Source: Flavipsychrobacter stenotrophus (GTDB lineage Bacteria > Bacteroidota > Bacteroidia > Chitinophagales > Chitinophagaceae). From it: 64,000 bases of DNA. Positions 1 through 6,729 of the stretch are shown piece after piece (the first letter of the stretch is position 1; every line of letters starts with the position of its first letter). The translations under genes and the position numbers were made by a program. The notes beneath the pieces are model-generated. The model ran no database searches. It was not told where the DNA came from and was given only the letters and a program-made list of their open reading frames with translations. The DNA lies in contig NZ_PPSL01000006.1 of NCBI RefSeq assembly GCF_002954265.1, positions 62,001 to 126,000 on the forward strand, read 5' to 3'.

Positions 1-147
1 GGCTGCTCGTTTGGATTCAACTGACACAGCATTTTTCTCCTTATTCTCCTTTTTAGCCTTTTTCCCTTTTCCCTTTTTCGTTTCCTGCCCTATAGAGCTG
101 ACAACAGAAATAAGCAGTAACGACAACACAAATATTTTTCGTTTCAT
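1..147 (-). CDS. Partial secreted Lys-rich protein (3' part outside window)
   Basis: An open frame starts at an ATG at 147 on the minus strand and runs off the left edge, so only the first 49 residues are visible. The N-terminus (MKRKIFVLSLLLISVVSSIG) looks like a signal peptide. It is followed by a strongly basic stretch of alternating Lys, Gly and Glu. The family cannot be named from this fragment. It lies downstream of, and co-directional with, the small genes at 159-1474. Low-complexity Lys-rich linkers after a signal peptide are common in Bacteroidota envelope proteins, but that is only a suggestion. Confidence 0.6.
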   Translation of the reverse strand, partial: MKRKIFVLSLLLISVVSSIGQETKKGKGKKAKKENKEKNAVSVESKRAA

Positions 148-158
148 AAAAGTTGATT

Positions 159-446
159 TTAAAGTGAAAAAATAAATACTCCGTCCGCACGCTCACCGGC
201 TGCAAGATCTTTGTTTACTTTAAGTGGTGGAAAACCGGCATTCTCGGGGTCTACACTTGATTCTATATCATAATGGCCTCCACCACCGCCGGCAATAGCA
301 TGCCATTGATACACATAAGATACCCCCTGTAAGACATTGATCTCCCCTTGACCATTGTCCCGTAAACGCTGCAATAATGCGCCGTTTGTAGTGATAGTCA
401 CCACCAAATGGCAACCGTTTACGGATGTTTCTGTTTTCAGTTTCAT
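159..446 (-). CDS. Hypothetical 95-residue protein
   Basis: A 95-residue ORF with an ATG start and no signal peptide or membrane segment. It has a Gly-rich run (AGGGGGH) in the middle and otherwise looks like a small beta-rich soluble domain. I do not recognise the family. It is the last complete gene of a minus-strand series (1474 to 159). Its start lies 16 nt downstream of one copy of a 26-bp bipartite element (463-488) that also precedes the gene at 488-1102. It is 11 nt from the next gene downstream, so co-transcription is likely. Coding status rests on this context and on ordinary amino-acid composition. Confidence 0.6.
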   Translation of the reverse strand: MKLKTETSVNGCHLVVTITTNGALLQRLRDNGQGEINVLQGVSYVYQWHAIAGGGGGHYDIESSVDPENAGFPPLKVNKDLAAGERADGVFIFSL

Positions 447-462
447 AAAATAAAATATTAAC

Positions 463-488
463 GCCTACTCTATATACCCTTTTCGGCT
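463..488 (-). repeat. Bipartite 26-bp repeated element, copy A
   Basis: On the plus strand the element reads GCCTACTCT, eight variable bases, then TTTTCGGCT. The same two 9-mers with identical spacing recur at 1121-1146. On the minus strand it sits 16 nt before the start of the 95-residue gene and touches the stop codon of the gene at 488-1102. Similarity continues weakly outward (CACC-GT-AGCC on the minus strand). Its function is unknown; a leader or operator element is possible. Confidence 0.5.
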
Positions 489-1102
489 TACGGGTGCGTG
501 TTGTTTATGTCTTTATTTTCCTGTGTTTTTAAAGCCAGATAAGTGCTGGCACTCAGCCCGAGCAAGGCAAGGTTTTTAGGCTCTATCAGCGGCATAACGT
601 GATCAATTACACTTTGGTCAACATCTGCCTTTACTTTTGCTATTGCCTTCCACACCTCATAGATAAACCATAACCCAAAGACGAAATTGAACAGTACAGC
701 CTGTAACCTGTGTACGCTCACTCCTGTTTTGTCTGAGAGAATGTCTATGATAAAGCTCTCACCATTTTCATTTCGGCTGAGGTAATTAAGATTTTCGGTT
801 GCAGCTGCAATATTACCATCAGATATATCGGTTATACGTGCCGCTACAGTAGTAAGCGACCCTATACCCAATAATATAAGAGTAGACTCCCACAGTGTAG
901 GCACTTTGCCACCAGACAATACTGTGGCTACAAATGAGCTCATAACTATCCATGTCCACCATACCAGTTGTGTTCTGGCAAAACTATAGGGCTTCTTATC
1001 GGCAGTGCTGGCATCTTTAAGTAAGCCATACTTTACCTGCAGATATACAATTAAAGCCAAAATGCAAACCATTGTAATGATGAAAATAATCTGACCGTTC
1101 AT
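488..1102 (-). CDS. Hypothetical membrane protein, about four TM segments
   Basis: A 204-residue protein with hydrophobic segments near residues 4-22 (IIFIITMVCILALIVYL), 45-64, 70-92 and 137-157, so probably an integral inner-membrane protein. Between TM3 and TM4 is a soluble loop of about 45 residues (DISDGNIAAATENLNYLSRN). I do not recognise the family. It lies between two other small minus-strand genes, and a copy of the bipartite element (1121-1146) lies 18 nt upstream of its ATG. The C-terminal tail is hydrophilic. No catalytic motif is visible. Confidence 0.65.
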   Translation of the reverse strand: MNGQIIFIITMVCILALIVYLQVKYGLLKDASTADKKPYSFARTQLVWWTWIVMSSFVATVLSGGKVPTLWESTLILLGIGSLTTVAARITDISDGNIAAATENLNYLSRNENGESFIIDILSDKTGVSVHRLQAVLFNFVFGLWFIYEVWKAIAKVKADVDQSVIDHVMPLIEPKNLALLGLSASTYLALKTQENKDINNTHP

Positions 1103-1120
1103 AATTAAAGTTTTTCATTT

Positions 1121-1146
1121 GCCTACTCTTGGTCCCGTTTTCGGCT
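1121..1146 (-). repeat. Bipartite 26-bp repeated element, copy B
   Basis: Second copy of GCCTACTCT-N8-TTTTCGGCT (plus strand), with exactly the same spacing as copy A at 463-488. It lies in the intergenic space, 18 nt upstream of the ATG at 1102 and 28 nt past the stop of the gene at 1175-1474, so here it is wholly non-coding. Confidence 0.5.
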
Positions 1147-1174
1147 AACCGGTGTTGTTATTTTTTATATTTTT

Positions 1175-1474
1175 TCAGCTCGCTCCCTTATTCATTTTGT
1201 CAGTTCTGCCCAATAATAATTGTATGAATACCGCTGTATACTTTAGTGCACCCAGCACCTGCACAAAAGCTACCAAGTGATAGTGCCTGAGTAGCGCATA
1301 AGCACCTAACAGGCCATAGGAAAGCACACCAAGTAATAAAAAGGCAATCCTGCTTCGCCGGGTGCGCCCACCGGCATTTGCATTTTTCACTACAGCGGGA
1401 AAACTCACCGCTGTATACAATGCCATCAATATAGCCCCCGCAATACCTGCTAGTTCCGTTGTGTCAATATTCAT
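1175..1474 (-). CDS. Three-TM small membrane protein, SemiSWEET-like
   Basis: A 99-residue protein with three predicted membrane helices (about residues 8-29, 43-62 and 67-89). The first helix ends in a conserved-looking Pro (SFPAVVKN). This matches the size and layout of SemiSWEET/PQ-loop proteins, which dimerise to move small sugars or other solutes. The canonical PQ pair is not intact, so the assignment is an inference from topology. It is the first gene of the minus-strand series 1474 to 159. A basic loop (GGRTRRSR) separates helices 1 and 2. Confidence 0.5.
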   Translation of the reverse strand: MNIDTTELAGIAGAILMALYTAVSFPAVVKNANAGGRTRRSRIAFLLLGVLSYGLLGAYALLRHYHLVAFVQVLGALKYTAVFIQLLLGRTDKMNKGAS

Positions 1475-1680
1475 AGGTATTACTATTGAGTCTTCATTGT
1501 AAAAGGCTAAACCCGATTACGATGTAAAGGTCTTCTTGATCAAAAAATTGCGCAACGGGAGTTTGTGCATAAAGACCCCGTGAGAAATCCCGTATTGCCA
1601 GGGTGGTTTTTCACGTACTTACTTATTATGATAATCAATTTTTTATGTGGAGTTTCGTACTTCATAAAACACACACAATT

Positions 1681-2610
1681 ATGCTATACATCATTCAAGA
1701 CAAACAGAAATCGCTTTCCCAGTTCAGCGAGTACATTGCAGGAAACAACAAAGCCCGGTCTTATTACAACAAGGGTATGATAGCAGATAGCTATGATGCC
1801 GCTGAACTCTTTAGCAGAGCAGCCACCCAACAACTGGAACTTAATCTAAAAATGTTTTATGGCTGCCTTGATACGTTCAGGCAACAGTACAATTCTTCGG
1901 CACACAACCCGGAATATAGTACAGCACTCACAGTAAACTGGGAAGATTTTGCAAGCGAGGTTGCAAAGCAGGTATATGGTATTATTGACTTAAAGGACAC
2001 AGCATTAAAATTTATACACCGGTATAACAAAGCCAAGAACAGGTGGTTCCTGACGGTGCAGATATGTGAAATAACTACTACCGTGCCCGACGCGCAAAAG
2101 CCCAACGAGTATGAGCTGAACTGCATGGATATTTACTTCGACATAGCCGACACTAATTCGATCGAGATAACAGATACAAGGTTACTGGCCGGCAGCGTAT
2201 ATGATAGGTACTGCCCTAGTTACTTTAGTAACATATACTACAACAGGCAGCATGTTGATACTGCATTGAACGCCCATAGCGTAATAATGGCATGGATAGA
2301 GTTCGCTTATCTTTTTGACCATAACTGGTACGATAATAGCGACAGAACCAACACTTCACTATTCGAGATCTGCATTAACGCTGTTGCATCCCAACTGGAT
2401 ATGGATGATGACGACGATGCGCTCGTTCCTTACCCACATTGCATATCAGCACACCTTAAATACAATGGTGTTGACTGCCTGGACAATGATGATGTGGTAG
2501 CAGGCAATTTTTACAACCGGGCAGGCGACTTAAACACAATATGCCCGCCTCGTTGCGGCGTATATGCATGGCCAAGAAATCTTTCCCATGCATTGCCTAC
2601 GCATCCTTAA
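1681..2610 (+). CDS. Hypothetical 309-residue protein
   Basis: The frame is open from 1603 (GTG), but the first ATG at 1681 (MLYIIQDKQKSLSQF) is the better start because the upstream part reads as atypical hydrophobic/aromatic sequence. The protein is soluble, rich in Tyr, Asn and Asp, with an acidic run (MDDDDD) near its C-terminal third and several late Cys residues (PHC, DCLD, CPPRC). I do not recognise a family. It is transcribed divergently from the minus-strand series at 159-1474. A strong hairpin at 2668-2695 follows and probably terminates it. Confidence 0.55.
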   Translation: MLYIIQDKQKSLSQFSEYIAGNNKARSYYNKGMIADSYDAAELFSRAATQQLELNLKMFYGCLDTFRQQYNSSAHNPEYSTALTVNWEDFASEVAKQVYGIIDLKDTALKFIHRYNKAKNRWFLTVQICEITTTVPDAQKPNEYELNCMDIYFDIADTNSIEITDTRLLAGSVYDRYCPSYFSNIYYNRQHVDTALNAHSVIMAWIEFAYLFDHNWYDNSDRTNTSLFEICINAVASQLDMDDDDDALVPYPHCISAHLKYNGVDCLDNDDVVAGNFYNRAGDLNTICPPRCGVYAWPRNLSHALPTHP

Positions 2611-2667
2611 GAGGGCGAATAATTGAAGATGACCTATTTTTTATATTTTTAATGACATTATAATCAA

Positions 2668-2695
2668 ACTCCTTTGCAATTGTATGCAAAGGAGT
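2668..2695 (+). terminator. Hairpin terminator after the 1681-2610 gene
   Basis: ACTCCTTTGCA, a 6-nt loop, and TGCAAAGGAGT form a perfect 11-bp stem followed by a U-rich tract (TTTATCTTT). An apparent ATG at 2684 lies inside this hairpin, which argues that the next gene starts further downstream. Confidence 0.6.
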
Positions 2696-2722
2696 TTATC
2701 TTTGAGAGACACTCTCTTCGCC

Positions 2723-3364
2723 ATGTTATCGTATTATGTCATAATTCCTGTAATTAGTGCGTTACTGTGTATAGCATCGGGTATATTTTCATGGCACCAT
2801 CTACCGGTATCTTTACGCCTGCTAATACTAGAGGCTTTTATCTCCATGACAGCCGATGCTGTGAACCCTTATTTAACCGGGTTAGGCTACCCCATTCATT
2901 ATCCTTTTCTTCTTATAGATTTCCTGCTCATTATCTATGCGTCTTATTCATTGCTTCAGACAAAGATCAGGAGGTATATATATGCGACTTTACCCGCTGC
3001 TTTTGTTTTTATCTGGCTGATAACCGGCTATCATTTCGGCCTGAAAGAGTTGAACAGCTATGTGCTCACCGGCTTTTCATTACTGATAACGATCAACTAC
3101 CTGGTAGTGCTATACAGCAGTGAGGTAGGGAGAGGATCAAACAAGCTTTCTGTGAGGCTTTTGTGCTTTTCATTCATTGTTTACCACTGTGGCACCTTCC
3201 CCTTATTTACATTGATAAAGCTGCTCATCAACTCCAGGATCAATATAACCATCATCGACATCAACACCGCTCTTGATACCACCAAATATCTCCTTATTGC
3301 CATTAGTTTATTGCTGTTAAAAGGCAATAATAGCTCAGTGTCATTAACACCTGAATATGAATGA
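2723..3364 (+). CDS. Multi-TM membrane protein preceding a two-component system
   Basis: About 213 residues if started at ATG 2723 (MLSYYVIIPVISALL). The frame also offers ATG 2684, inside the terminator hairpin, and TTG 2702, seven bases after AAAGGAG. Six or seven hydrophobic segments cover almost the whole length, with short loops. I do not recognise a named family. It overlaps the following histidine kinase by 8 bp, so the two are translationally coupled. A role as the membrane sensing partner of that kinase, which itself has only one TM and no periplasmic domain, is an inference from this arrangement. Confidence 0.65.
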   Translation: MLSYYVIIPVISALLCIASGIFSWHHLPVSLRLLILEAFISMTADAVNPYLTGLGYPIHYPFLLIDFLLIIYASYSLLQTKIRRYIYATLPAAFVFIWLITGYHFGLKELNSYVLTGFSLLITINYLVVLYSSEVGRGSNKLSVRLLCFSFIVYHCGTFPLFTLIKLLINSRINITIIDINTALDTTKYLLIAISLLLLKGNNSSVSLTPEYE

Positions 3365-4142
3365 CAACTACATTATCACCGGCATCCTGCTAACCACTCT
3401 GCTGCTGCTATTATTGGTAGCGGGCATATTCATATCCATATATATAGCAGGGCGGCAGAAAATGGAGCAGGAAATAAAAATAACTCAATTGGAGCTTGGC
3501 TATGAGAAGGAACTGCGACAGGTAGAAACCGAAGTGAGCGAGCATATGATGGAGCATTTTGCACAAGAGCTGCATGACAATATAGGGCATACACTCACCT
3601 GCACGAGGCTGGCCATTGAAAACAAAAAACTGGATGAGCCGCAATTAGAAGACACTTTCAGCGCAATAGAAAATTATTTGGGTGAAGCACTGAACCAGGT
3701 AAAGCTTTTAAGCAGATCGTTAAATACAGATTACATAGCCAATATAGGTATAATAGCTGCCATACAGCTGGAAGTAAACAGAATAGAACAACTAAAAAAA
3801 TGCACCATTCACTGGCAACCCAATGACCATGATGTAACCATGGACAAAAACAGGGAGCTGATGACATTCCGCATCTTTCAGGAGATCGTCAATAATGCAC
3901 TGAAACATGCAAATGCCCGCAATCTTTTTATAACCCTTAACGGTGGTAACAGATTTGAATTAGAAGTAAAGGACGATGGAAAAGGATTTGACCGGGACCA
4001 TATACTGGCAACACCTAAAGCATCGGGGTTGAAAAATGTGCTGAAGCGGGCAAAAATGGCAGGACTGGAATGCACTATTGAATCGGCACCGGGCCAGGGA
4101 TGTCACTACAAACTGCGGGAAACCACTAAAATACCATCATGA
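3357..4142 (+). CDS. Sensor histidine kinase, NarX/DesK type (HisKA_3)
   Basis: A 261-residue kinase. Residues 8-30 form one TM helix and a coiled-coil-like stretch follows. The HisKA_3 phosphoacceptor motif ELHDNIGHTLT places the phospho-His at about residue 73. The HATPase_c domain shows an N box (FQEIVNNALKHANA, Asn about 180), a G1 box (DDGKGF) and a G2-like ASGLKNV. It has almost no extracytoplasmic sensory region, so the signal probably comes through a partner, plausibly the preceding membrane protein (8-bp overlap). It overlaps the response regulator by 4 bp (ATGA). The family autophosphorylates and passes phosphate to a NarL/LuxR regulator. Confidence 0.93.
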   Translation: MNDNYIITGILLTTLLLLLLVAGIFISIYIAGRQKMEQEIKITQLELGYEKELRQVETEVSEHMMEHFAQELHDNIGHTLTCTRLAIENKKLDEPQLEDTFSAIENYLGEALNQVKLLSRSLNTDYIANIGIIAAIQLEVNRIEQLKKCTIHWQPNDHDVTMDKNRELMTFRIFQEIVNNALKHANARNLFITLNGGNRFELEVKDDGKGFDRDHILATPKASGLKNVLKRAKMAGLECTIESAPGQGCHYKLRETTKIPS

Positions 4143-4810
4143 CGACAAACATAAAAGAGATAATACTTGTTGATGACCATGTGATCATACGCGAGGGTCT
4201 TAAAGAACTGATAGAAAAACTGGGGGCGTATAAGGTTACAAGACAATACAGCGACGGCTCAGAGCTAACAAATGACATACCGCTGATACCTGCGCCCGAC
4301 CTGATAATTATGGATATATCTATGCCCGTAATGAACGGTGATGAGGTAGTGGCCACGCTGAGAGAGAAAGACATATTCATACCCATACTTATCCTCACAC
4401 TTAGCCAGGACGAGAACAGAATAGTGCATTTATTTAGAAACGGGGTATGCGGCTATCTGAAAAAAGATTGCACAGCAGCTATGATGAAACAAGCTCTGGA
4501 AGAGATCTTCAGAGTTGGTTACTACCATAATGAACTGATGGTGTTTGCCCTGCAGACAGCAGAAAGAATGCCCAGGAAAACTCAGCAGGAACTAATACTG
4601 GAAAAACTATCTGTACGCGAAAAGGAATTTCTAAAGCTTATATGCCATGAGGACGAATATACGTACGACCAGATAGCGTCTTTGATGCATGTTCAACACC
4701 GTACAGTAGACGGCTACAGGCAATCGATATTTGAAAAATTCGGGATAAAGTCTAAAACAGGTCTTGTATTATTTATGCTCAGGCATCAGCTATATGAACA
4801 GCTGGGATAA
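4139..4810 (+). CDS. Response regulator, NarL/LuxR family
   Basis: A 223-residue regulator. The N-terminal receiver domain has the acidic pair in VDDH (residues 11-12), the phosphoacceptor Asp at about 59 (IIMDISMP) and a conserved Lys in YLKKD. The C-terminal LuxR-type helix-turn-helix runs from about 152 to 218 (LSVREKEFLKLI, then RTVDGYRQSIFEKF). It is the cognate partner of the kinase it overlaps by 4 bp. It probably acts as a phosphorylation-dependent transcription activator. Targets are unknown; the convergent di-heme lipoprotein gene is adjacent but transcribed the other way. Confidence 0.93.
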   Translation: MTTNIKEIILVDDHVIIREGLKELIEKLGAYKVTRQYSDGSELTNDIPLIPAPDLIIMDISMPVMNGDEVVATLREKDIFIPILILTLSQDENRIVHLFRNGVCGYLKKDCTAAMMKQALEEIFRVGYYHNELMVFALQTAERMPRKTQQELILEKLSVREKEFLKLICHEDEYTYDQIASLMHVQHRTVDGYRQSIFEKFGIKSKTGLVLFMLRHQLYEQLG

Positions 4811-4873
4811 TGATGGCTGACAATAACATAATCATACGATTGAGTAAAAATCGACCACTTAACTGCACTCTGC

Positions 4874-5551
4874 CTAGTTATTCGGCGCACCTGCAGCTAC
4901 CCACTTTCTTATTTGTGTTACCTGGCATGCAGAAAGTGAAGGCCCGCCTTTGGGCATATGGTTATAGCCTGCAGAATCTGCTACATCACCGATCAATCTG
5001 CCGGTAACTGCAGCGGTCATCACACTATTATAATCTACAAGACTACCACCCGATGCCGATGCTGAGTTGTGGCAACCAACACAGTAGAGCTGCATCATAG
5101 GGGCTATGCCGCCGCTGTAGGTAATATTGTTACTGTCGCAGTTGTTGGTACACGCACCACTATCTACCGCACCGGTCACTATCCAGCGTTTAATAACATC
5201 AAGCTGCGCTCCATTGAGCGCAGGTCCGTTTTGTGGCATCTTACCACCTTCGGTATTGCTGAGGGTCACAGACAACCAGATCTTGCTGGCAGCACTATTG
5301 CCGGGAACAATGCCCTTCTTCATAATATGGGCATAGTTATCCAGCACATAACCGCTCTCGTGAGATGCGGCATCATGGCACCCACTTTTGGCGCAGTTGG
5401 AGATAAAAATGGGTAATACATCCCGTTCAAAACAGATATTGGGATCATTGGTCCGCTGTGATTCCGGCATTACATAAGGCTGGTGCGTACATGAATATAT
5501 TACTACCATTAAAACCAAAACAAATGCGGCAATCACACTTCCCTTATACAT
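4874..5551 (-). CDS. Di-heme cytochrome c-like lipoprotein
   Basis: Started at ATG 5551, the protein has a lipoprotein signal peptide ending in a lipobox-like VVIYSC; the frame is open to 5593 but that start would bury the signal. Two c-type heme motifs are visible: a CX4CH site (CAKSGCH, about residues 53-59) and a classical CVGCH (about 157-161). Each is followed downstream by a Met in an MP-GP context (KMPQNGP, HMPKGGP), a likely axial ligand. This is a tandem of two small cytochrome domains, 225 residues. The likely role is periplasmic electron transfer on a lipid anchor; the partner is unknown. It is separated from the lipoprotein upstream by a terminator at 5658-5693. Confidence 0.82.
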   Translation of the reverse strand: MYKGSVIAAFVLVLMVVIYSCTHQPYVMPESQRTNDPNICFERDVLPIFISNCAKSGCHDAASHESGYVLDNYAHIMKKGIVPGNSAASKIWLSVTLSNTEGGKMPQNGPALNGAQLDVIKRWIVTGAVDSGACTNNCDSNNITYSGGIAPMMQLYCVGCHNSASASGGSLVDYNSVMTAAVTGRLIGDVADSAGYNHMPKGGPSLSACQVTQIRKWVAAGAPNN

Positions 5552-5657
5552 AGAACGATCAATTTTAAACAAGGTACGGATTATAACAACCATCCTAAAA
5601 TGATTACTAATTGATTATCAATATTTTAACGTAAGGTGCAGCTTACCTGTTTTGGGT

Positions 5658-5693
5658 AAAAAAATGAGCGGCCCAATACGAGCCGCTCATTTT
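5658..5693 (-). terminator. Rho-independent terminator
   Basis: On the minus strand, AAAATGAGCGGC and GCCGCTCATTTTTTT form a 12-bp stem with a 9-nt loop and a T run. It follows the stop codon of the lipoprotein gene at 5716 and separates it from the di-heme lipoprotein gene. Confidence 0.85.
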
Positions 5694-5715
5694 CAGAATT
5701 TAATTATAGATAGTG

Positions 5716-6120
5716 TTAATTGACAGTTACAGTGAGGCTAACAGTATTCTTTAACCCGTCTTTATTCACTACTGTAAAAGTGTAGTTTTCCGTACCAGCC
5801 TGGCTGCGGGTAGTAATAGAAACATCTTTAGAGTAGCTATCGCCATTAGAACCTGATAATGTTTCGCTGGTAAAACTGGCTGCTGCCGCACCATCGTAAG
5901 ACCTTGAACCATCAAAGGTTTTCAGTACATCCTTATCTTCAGATTTAGATGCGTTGATACCTATCAAAACTGTTGTATCCTTGCTCAGGGTAACGTCTGA
6001 AGAAATATAAGTTGCGCCTGTCTTAAAAGCGATATTAGGCAGTTTACCTTCATCTTTATCGCATGAGGCAAACAACAGTACGGACATAACTATAGCTACA
6101 AAAGTGGTGAGTTTTTTCAT
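5716..6120 (-). CDS. Small Ig-like/beta-sandwich lipoprotein
   Basis: Start chosen at ATG 6120 (MKKLTTFVAIVMSVLLFASC), which gives a clean lipoprotein signal with Cys at about residue 20; upstream codons in frame to 6171 would displace it. The mature part of about 115 residues alternates hydrophobic and Ser/Thr residues and ends NTVSLTVTVN, as in Ig-like or PKD-like folds. I do not recognise a specific family. It follows the TonB-receptor gene and the 171-residue gene on the same strand, so it may be a surface lipoprotein working with that receptor (inference). A terminator lies just downstream. Confidence 0.75.
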   Translation of the reverse strand: MKKLTTFVAIVMSVLLFASCDKDEGKLPNIAFKTGATYISSDVTLSKDTTVLIGINASKSEDKDVLKTFDGSRSYDGAAAASFTSETLSGSNGDSYSKDVSITTRSQAGTENYTFTVVNKDGLKNTVSLTVTVN

Positions 6121-6213
6121 TTTAATTTTGTTTAATGATTTGGAAATAAATAATTGTACACACATACCCACATCAGGTGGTCATGCAACATTTGTATCAA
6201 ATAACAACAATTA

Positions 6214-6729
6214 TTAACTCCACGGAGGGGGAATACTCACACCACTCACCCCATCTGCAAGCCTAGCATTGTGGTGTGTGAGAACAGTATTATCTACACG
6301 ATTAAATACTATGTGGTTCCATAACACATGAGACTGATAAAATAAAAATACAAACGGCCATACCCTGTACTGCTCATTGCCTTGTATAGCGCCATGAGTA
6401 AGGTGTTGCACATCTGAATCTGAAAAAATACGCTCCCGGTCATCTCTCAATGCTGTAACTACTAAATGGTCATCCTCTGCTTTTATGGAAGCCACATCAT
6501 AGTTAATACCATTGTACACCAGTTCATGCCCATCACGTATTCTCAGCTCTTCTTTGGCAATGATCAATTGCTCAAAAGCAGATGGATCCAGCTCCCTTTG
6601 CTGAATAATGTACGACTGGCTCTCCTTTACATACAGCTGGCATAGCGATAATATAAATGGCAGCATCACCTGCAGCACAGCTATACCTAATAATAAGGTC
6701 AGTGGTCGTATGTATGCTCTGTTTACCAT
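6214..6729 (-). CDS. Hypothetical protein coupled to TonB receptor
   Basis: A 171-residue protein with one N-terminal hydrophobic segment (residues 9-30, LTLLLGIAVLQVMLPFILSL), so membrane-anchored or secreted. A His-rich C-terminal half includes QSHVLWNHIVFN and VLTHHNARL. Its start overlaps the end of the TonB-dependent receptor gene by 7 bp, indicating translational coupling. I do not recognise a family. The several His residues and the receptor coupling fit a metal-related role, but no ligand can be identified from sequence alone. Confidence 0.65.
   Translation of the reverse strand: MVNRAYIRPLTLLLGIAVLQVMLPFILSLCQLYVKESQSYIIQQRELDPSAFEQLIIAKEELRIRDGHELVYNGINYDVASIKAEDDHLVVTALRDDRERIFSDSDVQHLTHGAIQGNEQYRVWPFVFLFYQSHVLWNHIVFNRVDNTVLTHHNARLADGVSGVSIPPPWS

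Noticed and set aside
463-1146. Integron attC sites between the small left-end genes
   Set aside because: The two elements share conserved blocks but lack the inverted R'/R'' and L'/L'' arrangement of attC, and no integrase is visible.
1603-1680. GTG-started extension of the 1681-2610 gene
   Set aside because: The upstream 26 residues are atypical (many aromatic and hydrophobic), and the ATG at 1681 gives a plausible start.
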